A stretch of DNA of 64,000 bases from 39-52-133 sp035531075 (GCA_035531075.1 DATKTO010000011.1:62001-126000), one strand, 5' to 3'; shown: positions 29,128-37,799, counted from the first letter of the stretch. Program-made: numbers and translations. The notes: a model not told the origin generated them from the sequence alone.

Positions 29128-30189
29128 TTAATCCTTGTCATTCCCATCCATCCGCTTCAACACATACTTCAAATCGAAATCCAGTACCTTTGCGGCGAGA
29201 CGGTCAATCTGGATGCGCTTGCTCTTGTCGTCGCTTTTTCCCTCATATTTCCCATCTTCTTTCTCGTCGTCTTTGTCTGCGTCTTCATGTTCTTTCTTGA
29301 GCATCTTCCGCAAGGTTTGGATGTGTTCCTTGCCTGCTTTGGGCTGGTTGTGGCGATAGGCATCAGCTGCGGCTGCGAAATAGCGGTCTAGTTGAGAAGA
29401 GTAGGTTGCATCGAGTAATTCCATGCCGATCCAGGTGTGCATTTGCGTTTGGATGCGGTCAAGCAATACAGCCGAATCGAATGGACTAGGGACAGCTATA
29501 GCGGGTACGGCTGCGGGGCGGGGAACAAAATTCTTCTTGGTTACAAGCTCGGTGTACTGCTGACCGAAGCCGCCATCTTTGGCATTTGGAAGTTCCTCTC
29601 CGTCTATTTCCTGGCTGTCAGGAGCATAACCACGCACTGCTGCTAGGATAATGCCTGGCAGATCACGGCTGTTAAAACCGAAGACGACATTGCTTCCGGG
29701 AGTCAGACCTCCGGTCTCGATGTTATATCCCCAACTAATCCTGAAAGCTTTTTGTCCTTTGGAATAAACCATGCGTGCGTTCCAAAGAGCGGGCGTATCG
29801 AAGTAATTCGCCACATTCATCATGTCCCCCATTATCTTGCCGGGAGGTGCATTTAACGGAATATTGGGTAAGTTTGTTGTGACACTGCTCACCGGGTCAA
29901 AAATTAAGAGTCGAATTGCCTGTTGGCTATCCCGTCCACTAGTTAGCGTGTACCCGTAACGTACCTCTTCGCCGCGACCCACCTTGAACCGAGTCTTGAG
30001 CGCAGGGTTGATCTTGGTAGTTGGGATAAAAATCAATTGTTCAAACTTTTTATCAATTTGACTATAGTGATTAATTAGATAATTACCGGTTGACGAATTA
30101 AATACAATGGATTCACCCTCTTCCGCGAAAACGGTAGCGCATGTGCCCAATATAATGAACGCCAGAAAAACCTTTTTCATGTTAAGCAT
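29128..30189 (-). CDS. Exported protein of unknown function
   Basis: This 353-residue protein has the signal peptide MKKVFLAFIILGTCATVFA after a four-residue lead. The body has a beta-rich part (residues ~25-220) and a helical region with IQTQMHTWIGMELLDAT, and PKAGKEHIQTLRKMLKKEHE leads into a highly charged Asp/Lys-rich stretch (DADKDDEKEDGKYEGKSDDK). I do not recognise a family. Its ATG lies one base after the stop of the Ig-like/M15-like gene and uses a GAGG inside it, so the two are one operon and are probably secreted together. The base composition is more AT-rich than the par genes. Confidence 0.75.
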   Translation of the reverse strand: MLNMKKVFLAFIILGTCATVFAEEGESIVFNSSTGNYLINHYSQIDKKFEQLIFIPTTKINPALKTRFKVGRGEEVRYGYTLTSGRDSQQAIRLLIFDPVSSVTTNLPNIPLNAPPGKIMGDMMNVANYFDTPALWNARMVYSKGQKAFRISWGYNIETGGLTPGSNVVFGFNSRDLPGIILAAVRGYAPDSQEIDGEELPNAKDGGFGQQYTELVTKKNFVPRPAAVPAIAVPSPFDSAVLLDRIQTQMHTWIGMELLDATYSSQLDRYFAAAADAYRHNQPKAGKEHIQTLRKMLKKEHEDADKDDEKEDGKYEGKSDDKSKRIQIDRLAAKVLDFDLKYVLKRMDGNDKD

Positions 30190-30190
30190 T

Positions 30191-31519
30191 TTAATGATCC
30201 TCGTTTAGAAGCAGCAGGTGGTAATGGGGAGCGGTTCCTTTGCCATGCCAGTTAGCTTTAATATCAGAACTAAAAGCAAACTCCTCAAATAATGTGTTTC
30301 GCGCCGTTTTGTAATTATTAATATCTACAACGATTCCCAGCCTATGTCCGCCATGAACGTTTGACTCACTCGTCCAATCTAACAACACGTCGAACGTCCC
30401 GCCTTTTATCAGACTACTATCGTTGATTTTCATGAGCTGCTTGTTAAATGCCTTGTCAACTCGATATGAATGAGCCAGATTTATTATCTGCACCATCGCT
30501 GCCTGTGAAAAATAATGGTTGCCCGGATGTGGGTCTAAGGAACCTCGTAATTCGTAACTCAAAGGGTTCTCATCCAGCAGCATCAAGCCTGAAATCTCCG
30601 CCTTCACAGTGCTTTTAGCAGGGTCTTTGCAACCGACACAGGTTGCAGTGAGCGTATGTGTACCCGATGCCTCTTCCGCGCCGAAGGTAAAGGCAAATAC
30701 CCCGCTGCCATCAGTGGTGCCCGGAATCGTCATCTTCCCATCCTTGGTACTGACTGTTGCCCCTGTCTGGTCAACAAGCTTGCCCTTGGGTCTGCCATTG
30801 GTATGAACATGCCCTCCGCTGTCCGAGGTGACATCTGTAGTAATGGTGACACTAACATTGGCTTGGGGCTGACCATTCTGATCCGTCACAGTTGCCTTAT
30901 AGGGCAGATTTGCCTGCGTGTGTTCCGGGTCATGTTTTTTGTGCCAAGGCTCGGTGGTGGTGCCGCCTGAGATGGTGATGGTAAGTTGGTTGGGGTCGCA
31001 CATGCCAGTCGTAAAATTATATTTGTAACCAGCAGGACAAGTACCACCGGATTGGTCGTAAATAGCACCAGATGTTGCATTGACCCACCCATAGACATAA
31101 AGTCCGCTTATTCCGCAAGTACCTATATATCTACCACCAAAACCAACATAAGGTGGTTGAGCAATAAAGAATGCAGAGTATCCAGCAGGTGCCAATCTAG
31201 AGCAAACAGCATCAGTTAATACAGAATATCGAGTACAACCTGGATCATATTCTCCGCAAGCCAAATAAATAGTTACCTTGGTAGCCGGGATACTTCCAGG
31301 TGCCGCATAAACAGGAGCACTCTCGAAGAACAAAAAAGCGATCAGTAGAGATAAGAAAAAATTCCTGGTGATTTTTCCTGTTCCATGAAAACCTTGGATG
31401 CAAAGTAAAAGAGTTACCAAAAAACCAGATAGCAAACGTATCGCTATGTGTTGTGGATAAGCTATGCCGCCTACTTTATGGCGTGAACCATTCTTCCTGG
31501 CTAGTGTATATGCTGGCAT
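30191..31519 (-). CDS. Exported Ig-like protein with M15-like metallopeptidase C-terminus
   Basis: The product has 442 residues. A basic N-terminus with two hydrophobic stretches ending ESAPVYAAPG suggests export. A Cys-rich segment (CGEYDPGCTRY, GGTCPAGYKYNFTTGMCDPN) follows, then a Big/Ig-like domain at ~205-310 (YKATVTDQNGQPQANVSVTI, TDGSGVFAFTF). The last 130 residues include HRLGIVVDIN and end HYHLLLLNED. His-x2-Gly-x3-Asp plus a late His-x-His is the zinc ligand pattern of M15/LAS murein peptidases, so a peptidoglycan or peptide hydrolase is possible (inference). It is the first gene of an operon with the exported protein after it. Confidence 0.75.
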   Translation of the reverse strand: MPAYTLARKNGSRHKVGGIAYPQHIAIRLLSGFLVTLLLCIQGFHGTGKITRNFFLSLLIAFLFFESAPVYAAPGSIPATKVTIYLACGEYDPGCTRYSVLTDAVCSRLAPAGYSAFFIAQPPYVGFGGRYIGTCGISGLYVYGWVNATSGAIYDQSGGTCPAGYKYNFTTGMCDPNQLTITISGGTTTEPWHKKHDPEHTQANLPYKATVTDQNGQPQANVSVTITTDVTSDSGGHVHTNGRPKGKLVDQTGATVSTKDGKMTIPGTTDGSGVFAFTFGAEEASGTHTLTATCVGCKDPAKSTVKAEISGLMLLDENPLSYELRGSLDPHPGNHYFSQAAMVQIINLAHSYRVDKAFNKQLMKINDSSLIKGGTFDVLLDWTSESNVHGGHRLGIVVDINNYKTARNTLFEEFAFSSDIKANWHGKGTAPHYHLLLLNEDH

Positions 31520-31719
31520 GTTTCCACTCTCTCTTTGATTTTGTTTTTTGTGCAGTGTAACTTGTGATATTCGGTTTGCCTTTATTGTTCGAGCCGGACA
31601 CCAATGAATCCAAGCCTAGACGGTCACTTTACAGCTCTAATTACTGCTCTGTCAAGAAATCAAATAGCCACTGTAGCGAGCAAATGAAATGTCCGGTTCT
31701 GTAGCACGTAACAATGATC

Positions 31720-31729
31720 AATGGGGTCA
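31720..31729. repeat. GGGGTCAGAC end-like motif (right)
   Basis: The motif is GGGGTCAGAC, an exact inverted match to 29066-29075. It lies directly before the leader of the IS3 orfA gene and after the start of the M15-like operon. Confidence 0.35.
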
Positions 31730-32195
31730 GACTGAGGTAACCCGTATTTCACGGACACTTGTAATAGTAGACAATACTAGTGGAGGTGTATATGGGAAAA
31801 GAAATGCAGAAAGTGAATGTCGAGCGTAAACGGCAAAAGTACAGCAAGGAATTCAAACTCACTGCCGTGAAGTTACTACAAGCTGGTCAAAAGCCTGCGA
31901 CACAGCTAGCCCTTGAACTCGGCATACGCCGTAACTTGCTCTACAAATGGGCTGAAACAATAAACAATCATTCAGGCGACCCAGAAAGTGTTTTTAATGG
32001 CCCTGGACGAAACAAGCTTGGAAAATTCAGAGATCCACTTAAAGCTGAGAATGCAAGATTGAAACGTGAACTGGCACGCATTACCGAAGAGCGAGACATC
32101 CTAAAAAAGGCCGAAGCGTACTTTGCGAAAGTCCACAAGTGAAGTACGCATTCATCAAACAACACATGAAGCACGGTGTCAGGTCTTGCATTATT
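31730..32195 (+). mobile_element. Truncated IS3-family insertion sequence
   Basis: orfA is intact, but orfB survives only as its first nine or so codons (GTG at 32139: V-K-Y-A-F-I-K-Q-H), after which the frame runs into unrelated sequence. The right end is missing. The left end probably lies near the GTAACCCGTATTTCACGGACA stretch at 31738-31758. Edges are approximate. Confidence 0.65.
31780..32142 (+). CDS. IS3-family transposase OrfA
   Basis: The product has 120 residues (or 116 from the ATG at 31792). It has the HTH_Tnp_1 region RQKYSKEFKLTAVKLLQAG with LALELGIRRNLLYKWAE, and the leucine-zipper segment LKAENARLKRELARITEERDILKKAEAYF that ends nearly all IS3 OrfA proteins. GGAGGTGTATATG gives a strong ribosome site. 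OrfA alone binds the IS ends and controls transposition; without OrfB it cannot transpose the element. Confidence 0.92.
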   Translation: MEVYMGKEMQKVNVERKRQKYSKEFKLTAVKLLQAGQKPATQLALELGIRRNLLYKWAETINNHSGDPESVFNGPGRNKLGKFRDPLKAENARLKRELARITEERDILKKAEAYFAKVHK

Positions 32196-32278
32196 GCATC
32201 AAATAAATGTGCACAGACTGGGATAACAAGACCCCATTGATTTCCAAAAAACAAAACACACTACGAAAAAGGCTTTGC

Positions 32279-32569
32279 ATGAAATTTAGCGCCACACCCG
32301 TTACTGCCGCATTGGCCGGCGTTTTTTCTGCCGCAACCTGGCCGATGCTTTGGCCGCTGTTTGAAGACACGAGTTCAACAAGCAGTATATTGCTGATGCT
32401 TGGAACCATAGCTTTCATCGCGCTGCCAGCGCACGTTTTTGTGGTGGGTCTAAAGCGGCGCCAGCCACCTGGCGCTCAAACGCTTGATACTGCTCTCCTC
32501 AAGCGTATTGGGGTATGGCTGTTGGCGGCTGCGATTACCGCTGCCGTAATTGCCTTATATCGCAACTAG
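32279..32569 (+). CDS. Small membrane protein of unknown function
   Basis: The product has 96 residues with three hydrophobic segments (ATPVTAALAGVFSAATWPML, ILLMLGTIAFIALPAHVFVV, GVWLLAAAITAAVIALY) separated by short loops, so it is an inner-membrane protein. The start at 32279 follows AAAAAGG. It lies just downstream of the IS3 remnant and upstream of the DUF2127 gene in an AT-rich accessory stretch. I recognise no family. Confidence 0.6.
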   Translation: MKFSATPVTAALAGVFSAATWPMLWPLFEDTSSTSSILLMLGTIAFIALPAHVFVVGLKRRQPPGAQTLDTALLKRIGVWLLAAAITAAVIALYRN

Positions 32570-32718
32570 TATGGGCAGATTCGCTTATTTTTTCAGGCAA
32601 TAGGAGTACCTTGAGACTCCATTGATCTTTAGGGCATGTGGCCAAATATATTTGGCGCAGCAAAAGGATCAGCCTGAGGACTCCGCATGGAGGTTTATTT
32701 CACAATTTGGAGAAGCTT

Positions 32719-33186
32719 GTGTCAGCCAATAATTCAGTGCGCATAATTGCCGTGTTTGAAGCGGCCAAGGGTACGCTGGTTATCCTTACAGGGTTTGGTG
32801 CGCTGTCGCTGATTCACCAGGATGTGCAGCAATTCGCCGCGCAGCTTGTGCACCACTTGCACCTCAACCCAGCCAAGCATTATCCGCAGATTTTTATCGA
32901 CGCCGCAGCTCATCTCACTGATACGCGTTTGTTGACACTGGCTACCCTGGCTGCCACTTATGGCCTGGTCCGTCTTGTCGAGGCTTACGGTCTGTGGAAG
33001 GCCCGGCGCTGGGCGGAATGGTTTGCCGCAGCGAGTGCAGGAATATATATCCCCTTTGAAATTTACGAAATTTTTAAGGGAGACACGTGGCTTTCTGCGG
33101 GCGCACTGGCAATTAATGTGCTGGTCGTCGCCTCGATGGTCAATGTGCTATATTGCGCTCATAAAAATGGCGCAGACGCTGCCTAG
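32719..33186 (+). CDS. DUF2127 membrane protein
   Basis: The product is 155 residues long with a GTG start placed six bases after GGAG. VRIIAVFEAAKGTLVILTGFGAL, the segment DTRLLTLATLAATYGLVRLVEAYGLW, and ARRWAEWFAAASAGIYIPFEIYEI are features of DUF2127 proteins with four membrane segments. The function is unknown. A GTG at 32638 would add a non-conserved extension and is rejected. It probably forms a unit with the small membrane gene upstream. Confidence 0.8.
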   Translation: MSANNSVRIIAVFEAAKGTLVILTGFGALSLIHQDVQQFAAQLVHHLHLNPAKHYPQIFIDAAAHLTDTRLLTLATLAATYGLVRLVEAYGLWKARRWAEWFAAASAGIYIPFEIYEIFKGDTWLSAGALAINVLVVASMVNVLYCAHKNGADAA

Positions 33187-33281
33187 AAGCCGTCCGTCAA
33201 ACAACAACACCGAAACACGCGGGGTCAGGCCAGAGCTTTGTGCGGTATATAACCCGGAACGGAAGCAAGCTTGCAGTTGTG

Positions 33282-33310
33282 GGTGATGCGTGTGATATAC
33301 GCACATCACC
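33282..33310 (+). ncRNA. Candidate structured leader or small RNA hairpin
   Basis: GGTGATGCGTG, an eight-base loop, then CGCACATCACC can fold into an 8-11 bp stem with minor mismatches. It precedes a terminator-like hairpin at 33328-33350 by under 20 bases and lies before the GST gene. Two hairpins with a U-run suggest a short transcript ending here, but no promoter is obvious. Confidence 0.25.
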
Positions 33311-33327
33311 TTAAGAGCCAACAAAAT

Positions 33328-33350
33328 GGGCAGCTTCGCTGCTCTTTTTT
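33328..33350 (+). terminator. Rho-independent terminator
   Basis: GGGCAGC, a TTC loop and GCTGCTC form a seven-pair stem (one G-T) followed directly by six T. It ends transcription from the DUF2127 direction, or of a small RNA, before the GST gene. Confidence 0.6.
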
Positions 33351-33417
33351 GCTCCGTGAAATAAAATTTGCCCTATTTACACTTCACCACGCCGACAACA
33401 CTCACAGGAGAAAAACC

Positions 33418-34026
33418 ATGAAACTGCTAGGCACCAATACCAGCCCGTACGTGCGCAAAGTGCGCCTGGTGCTGCTGGAGAAGAACATTCCGCATACCTA
33501 CCTGATCGACGTACCCAACAATCCGGGTAGCCAGGTGGCGCGCGTCAACCCGCTGGGACGCATTCCCGCGCTGATTATGGATAGTGAAACCTCCGTGTAC
33601 GATTCGTCGGTGATTGCCGAATATGTTGATACGCTGAACGACAATCCTGTGCTCATTCCGCGCCATGATGCGCTGCTCAGAATGCGCGTAAAGCGCTGGG
33701 AAGCACTGGCGGACGGCATCATGGATTCGGCCGTGGTGGTGCGCAACGAACGCACGCGCCCCGCCGAGAAGCAGGAAGCCGACATCATCGCCCAGCACAG
33801 CGAAGCAATCCGCCGCACACTGGCGCATGCCGCAACGCAACTTGGCAAGAACGAATGGTGCGAGGGAACGGCTATCTCGCTGGCCGATCTGGCGCTGGCC
33901 AGCGCCATTGTGTACCTCGACCTGCGCCTGCCCGAACTGGGCTGGCGTGCACAGCATGGCGATCTGGCCGCCTGGTTTGCACGCATGAGCGAAAGGCCGA
34001 GCATGCGTGCTTCGCTTGCGGAATAA
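33418..34026 (+). CDS. Glutathione S-transferase
   Basis: This 202-residue protein has MKLLGTNTSPYVRKVRLVLL at the N-terminus (S-P-Y catalytic region of YibF/beta-like GSTs), VARVNPLGRIPALIMDSET with the cis-proline, and SSVIAEYVD (glutathione contact). The helical C-terminal domain has AISLADLALASAIVYLD. It most resembles YibF-type stringent-starvation-like GSTs. CAGGAGAAAAACC precedes the ATG. It stands alone. Its substrate is unknown. Confidence 0.92.
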   Translation: MKLLGTNTSPYVRKVRLVLLEKNIPHTYLIDVPNNPGSQVARVNPLGRIPALIMDSETSVYDSSVIAEYVDTLNDNPVLIPRHDALLRMRVKRWEALADGIMDSAVVVRNERTRPAEKQEADIIAQHSEAIRRTLAHAATQLGKNEWCEGTAISLADLALASAIVYLDLRLPELGWRAQHGDLAAWFARMSERPSMRASLAE

Positions 34027-34027
34027 A

Positions 34028-34154
34028 GGCCACCTCTATAAATTCAAACTTCGTCGCGATACTGCGTTACTCATAAAATTTAAACGCTTACACTGCGCCC
34101 TTAAATTTTACTAGCGCCTTGTCTCACCTGGAATTTTGAATTTTTAGAGGCGCC
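34028..34154. repeat. 127-bp inverted-repeat element
   Basis: The left arm ACCTCTATAAATTCAAACTTC (34031-34051) pairs with the right arm GAATTTTGAATTTTTAGAGG (34131-34150). Shorter inner complements (AAAATTTAAACGC and CCTTAAATTTTA) lie between them. It has no coding capacity and looks like a MITE or large REP-type palindrome placed right after the GST gene. Confidence 0.5.
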
Positions 34155-34261
34155 CTACATCTATCCAGCTGATAGCATGGCGGTTCCAAGGGGCAACAGT
34201 CGGCCCGCCAAACAAATAAATAAATATTAAATATAATCAAAATATTGCAATCATTCCGAAT

Positions 34262-35254
34262 ATGATCCCTTTTTCCATCCTTGACCTGGCCCCGATCAAC
34301 GAAGGCAGCGATGCTGCCCAGTCGTTTCGCAACACGCTCGCGCTTGCGCAGCACGGTGAGCGCAGGGGCTACCGGCGCTTCTGGCTGGCCGAGCATCATG
34401 GCATGCCGGGCATCGCCAGCGCTGCGACGGCTGTGCTGATCGGGCATGTTGCCGGCGGCACGTCGACTATCCGCGTCGGTGCCGGCGGGATCATGCTGCC
34501 CAATCATTCGCCGCTGGTGATTGCCGAACAGTTCGGTACCCTGGAATCGCTCTATCCCGGGCGCATTGACCTGGGTCTCGGGCGCGCGCCGGGCTCCGAC
34601 CAGCTCACCGCGCGCGCCCTGCGGCGAAATCCTGGCTCCGATGCCGACCAGTTTCCGCAGGATGTGGTCGAACTGATGGGTTATTTCTCGGCGGAGCAGC
34701 GGCATGCGGTTCGCGCCGTGCCGGGTGCCGGCCTGGATATACCGATATGGATTCTTGGCTCAAGCCTGTTTGGTGCGCAACTGGCCGCTGCGCTGGGCCT
34801 GCCCTATGCCTTCGCCTCGCATTTTGCGCCGGCGCAAATGATTCAGGCAATTCAGCTGTATCGCTCCAGCTTCAAGCCGTCTTCGCATCTGCAACAGCCT
34901 TACGTGATGCTCGGCTTCAACGTGTTTGCGGCAGAGACAGACGAGGAGGCGGAATTTCTCGCGACGTCAATGCAGCAGGCCTTTGTCAACCTGCGCAGCG
35001 GCCACCCCAAGCGTCTGCAGCCGCCGCTTGAGGGCTATATGAATCGCCTCGGTCCGCAGGAGCATGCCATGCTGGAGCAGGTGCTGTCCTGCACCGCAAT
35101 CGGCTCGCGCGACTCGGTAAAGCGGACTCTGAAGGAATTCATCGAACAGACAGGGGCGGATGAATTGATGATCACGTCGCAGATTTTCGATCATTCTGCC
35201 CGTCTGCGCTCTTACGCGATCACCGCAGACCTTCGCGAAGAGCTGGGCTCGTAG
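34262..35254 (+). CDS. LLM-class flavin-dependent oxidoreductase (luciferase-like)
   Basis: This 330-residue protein starts IPFSILDLAPINEGSDAAQSF and has RFWLAEHHGMPGIASAA, GAGGIMLPNHSPLVIAEQFG and ERIDLGLGRAPGSD-like segments, the pattern of the YhbW group of bacterial luciferase-like monooxygenases. They use reduced FMN; the substrate of this group is not known. The start ATG follows an AT-rich leader with a TATAATCAA sequence at 34232-34240 but no strong Shine-Dalgarno. Monocistronic. Confidence 0.92.
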   Translation: MIPFSILDLAPINEGSDAAQSFRNTLALAQHGERRGYRRFWLAEHHGMPGIASAATAVLIGHVAGGTSTIRVGAGGIMLPNHSPLVIAEQFGTLESLYPGRIDLGLGRAPGSDQLTARALRRNPGSDADQFPQDVVELMGYFSAEQRHAVRAVPGAGLDIPIWILGSSLFGAQLAAALGLPYAFASHFAPAQMIQAIQLYRSSFKPSSHLQQPYVMLGFNVFAAETDEEAEFLATSMQQAFVNLRSGHPKRLQPPLEGYMNRLGPQEHAMLEQVLSCTAIGSRDSVKRTLKEFIEQTGADELMITSQIFDHSARLRSYAITADLREELGS

Positions 35255-35424
35255 CTACATCTATTCTGCCTTACCGCTGTTTATACCCCGCCCTGTTTAC
35301 AGGTCCAGCCTTTGCCGGAATAAGCCTGCCTTTTGCCACCTTATCGCGATCTGCGCTAATATTTAATTATGGCCGTTACTGTTATGATGAATCCACCTGT
35401 TTATGTGGATATTAAGGGTTGCTT

Positions 35425-37755
35425 ATGTCAGTGAGATTGCTGGGCCGTTATGACACTGTTAACGAACTGGGGCACAACGCCCAGAGTGTCGTGTATCTTG
35501 CAAAAGATTCGCGCATGAGCAGGGATGTTGCCATCAAAAAGATCGGGCCGGGCTCCCTCGCGCAAAATGAAGCGTTGTTACAGCAAGCCAGAACTGTCAG
35601 CAATTTGCATCACCATAATATTATTCCTTTGTACGACCTGGGGACTGCCGAAGGCATTGTGTATCTGGTTTATGCCTTTATAGCGGGAGAGTCATTAGCG
35701 CAGGTGTTGAAGCGCTCAGGGGCCATGCCAGTGGAGGCCGCAGTGCGCATTGGGGTGGATATACTGGATGCACTGGCCAGTGCGCACGGGCAAGGCGTCA
35801 TGCACCTTGATATTAAACCCGCCAATGTGATTATTTCGACGGGCGGGCATAATTTTTTGACGGACTTTGGCATTGCAAACGCCATTTCGAAAACCAAAGT
35901 CGCAGCGGGTGGTGTTGCCAAATTGTCGCCATATATGGCACCAGAACTAATATCTGCCCAGGGAGGCGAGCTTCGTTCAGACATTTATGCCGTAGGCATG
36001 ATGTTATGCGAAATGGTGACCGGCACGCCTCACGTGCAAGGCAAGGATTCTGAAGTGCCATCGAGCAGCAAAGTGAAAGTTGATGGGACATTAGGAAAGA
36101 TTATTCTGAAAGCCACCGCAAAGAATCCGGATGATCGTTACTCAAGCGCTGTGGAGATGGGACAGGCTTTGCTGGATTCTCTGGATACCGGCAAAGAAAT
36201 CAGAGACGGAACACATGAAGCAGAGCGTGCCAGCACGCTCATGTTTTTGTTGCGCCGTATACGCAGCAAAAGCGATTTCCCGGCGATGTCAGGGGTTATC
36301 AGCGAAATCAATAAGATTGTTGCGTCAGACTCGGAAGATTCAAGCAAATTGGCGCAAGTCATTTTGCAGGATTTCTCCCTGACCAACAAGCTGCTGAAAC
36401 TGGTAAACACCGTTTCATACTCACAATTTGGCGGGCAGATCAACACCATATCGAAGGCTGTCAGCATCATTGGATTTGAGCCTATACGCAATATAGCGAT
36501 GTCACTCATCGTGATGGATTTTTTGAAAAACAAGTCCCAATCGCTGGAACTAAAGGATGCTGTTGTTTCATCATTCTTCTCGGGTATCGTTGCCGTTCAT
36601 CTTGCAGAGTGGAAGAGCGCGAGTGAAGTTGAGGAAGCAATGATTTGCTCCATGTTCTTTAATCTGGGCCGGATGCTTACAAAATTTTATTTCTTTGATG
36701 AAAGCGAAGAAATCGCCCTGAAGATGGAAAATCAGGAGATGGATGAAGATCAGGCGTCGTTGGAAGTGCTTGGGGTTTCCTACAATGATTTGGGTATAGA
36801 GATCGCAAAATCCTGGAATTTTCCCGAAAGTTTGATTGCCGGGATGAAAAAAATTAGGGGCGACAATGCTATTGAACCTTCAGCCAGTGTCGAGCGCTTG
36901 AATGTGGCCGTCAATATGGCCAATGATCTGTGTGCGATAGCGTCAGAAACGGATGCCACGGCAAGAACTGAAGCACTGCATAAAATTTCAGTGCGTTATT
37001 CAGGTGTCACAGACGCTTCCGAAGGAAAACTTGCATCTGCCATGGCAGCCAGCCTGCAGGATCTGTCGCAACGATCAAAAATGATTGGGATTGATACTTC
37101 GAGCAGCCCGTTACTAAAAAACACACCGGTATGGTTAGCCCTTAAAAATTCTCATCAGTCCGCACAATCTGCCGAGGATTCATCAACGGGCGCACCGGGC
37201 GATGAAAAATCCACGGTCACTGCTGAAATAGAGGACAAGCATGATATTGAGGCGTTGCTCCTTGCCGGACTCAAGGATGTGAACAATACAATGAGTGGCC
37301 AGTACCAAATGAATAATGTGCTACAGATGGTGCTTGAAACAATTTACCGCAGCCTGAAATTACGCCATGTGCTGATTTTTAGCCGTGATGTTAAAAATAA
37401 TATGATGGTGGCACGCTTTGGCTTCGGCGAGAAAATTTCCACCATTATCCCTGATTTCCGCTTTTCACTTGATTTCGATGCCGATGTTTTTCATTTGTCG
37501 CTTGCGAAGGGACTGGATATTGTGATCGATGACGTGGGTGTGCCAAGTATCGCAAATAAAATTCCGGCGTGGTATATCAAGGCCATTAATTCGCGATATT
37601 TTTTGCTGTTGCCGATGGTCGTCAACAATACACCTGTCGGACTTATTTACGCGGACATGCTTGAAGCTAAAAAATTGCAGATCACGCCCAAAGAGATGGC
37701 TCTCATCAGTGAATTGCGAAATAAAGCGGTGCTGGCTATTCAACAGAAGGTATGA
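35425..37755 (+). CDS. Ser/Thr protein kinase-HDOD-GAF fusion
   Basis: This cytoplasmic protein has 776 residues. Residues ~1-260 form a Hanks-type kinase: LGRYDTVNELGHNAQSVVYLA, the ATP lysine in VAIKKI, catalytic HLDIKPANVI, DFG in LTDFGIA and the APE motif in YMAPELIS. The glycine loop is poor (NELGHNAQS). Residues ~275-500 are an HDOD domain (FPAMSGVISEINKIV, SLTNKLLKLVNTVSYSQFGG, TISKAVSIIGFEPIRNIAMS). After a low-complexity linker, residues ~615-776 form a GAF-like domain (LETIYRSLKLRHVLIFSRD). The fusion suggests signal input by GAF and output by phosphorylation; targets are unknown. The ATG at 35425 is preferred over the TTG at 35419. Confidence 0.93.
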   Translation: MSVRLLGRYDTVNELGHNAQSVVYLAKDSRMSRDVAIKKIGPGSLAQNEALLQQARTVSNLHHHNIIPLYDLGTAEGIVYLVYAFIAGESLAQVLKRSGAMPVEAAVRIGVDILDALASAHGQGVMHLDIKPANVIISTGGHNFLTDFGIANAISKTKVAAGGVAKLSPYMAPELISAQGGELRSDIYAVGMMLCEMVTGTPHVQGKDSEVPSSSKVKVDGTLGKIILKATAKNPDDRYSSAVEMGQALLDSLDTGKEIRDGTHEAERASTLMFLLRRIRSKSDFPAMSGVISEINKIVASDSEDSSKLAQVILQDFSLTNKLLKLVNTVSYSQFGGQINTISKAVSIIGFEPIRNIAMSLIVMDFLKNKSQSLELKDAVVSSFFSGIVAVHLAEWKSASEVEEAMICSMFFNLGRMLTKFYFFDESEEIALKMENQEMDEDQASLEVLGVSYNDLGIEIAKSWNFPESLIAGMKKIRGDNAIEPSASVERLNVAVNMANDLCAIASETDATARTEALHKISVRYSGVTDASEGKLASAMAASLQDLSQRSKMIGIDTSSSPLLKNTPVWLALKNSHQSAQSAEDSSTGAPGDEKSTVTAEIEDKHDIEALLLAGLKDVNNTMSGQYQMNNVLQMVLETIYRSLKLRHVLIFSRDVKNNMMVARFGFGEKISTIIPDFRFSLDFDADVFHLSLAKGLDIVIDDVGVPSIANKIPAWYIKAINSRYFLLLPMVVNNTPVGLIYADMLEAKKLQITPKEMALISELRNKAVLAIQQKV

Positions 37756-37799
37756 GCGCACCAGCGTCTGGCTCGCACTATTCCCGCTATATGTCCGCT

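Noticed and set aside
31780..32142. An active IS3 element.
   Set aside because: OrfB is missing after about nine codons and the right end is absent, so only a remnant is present.
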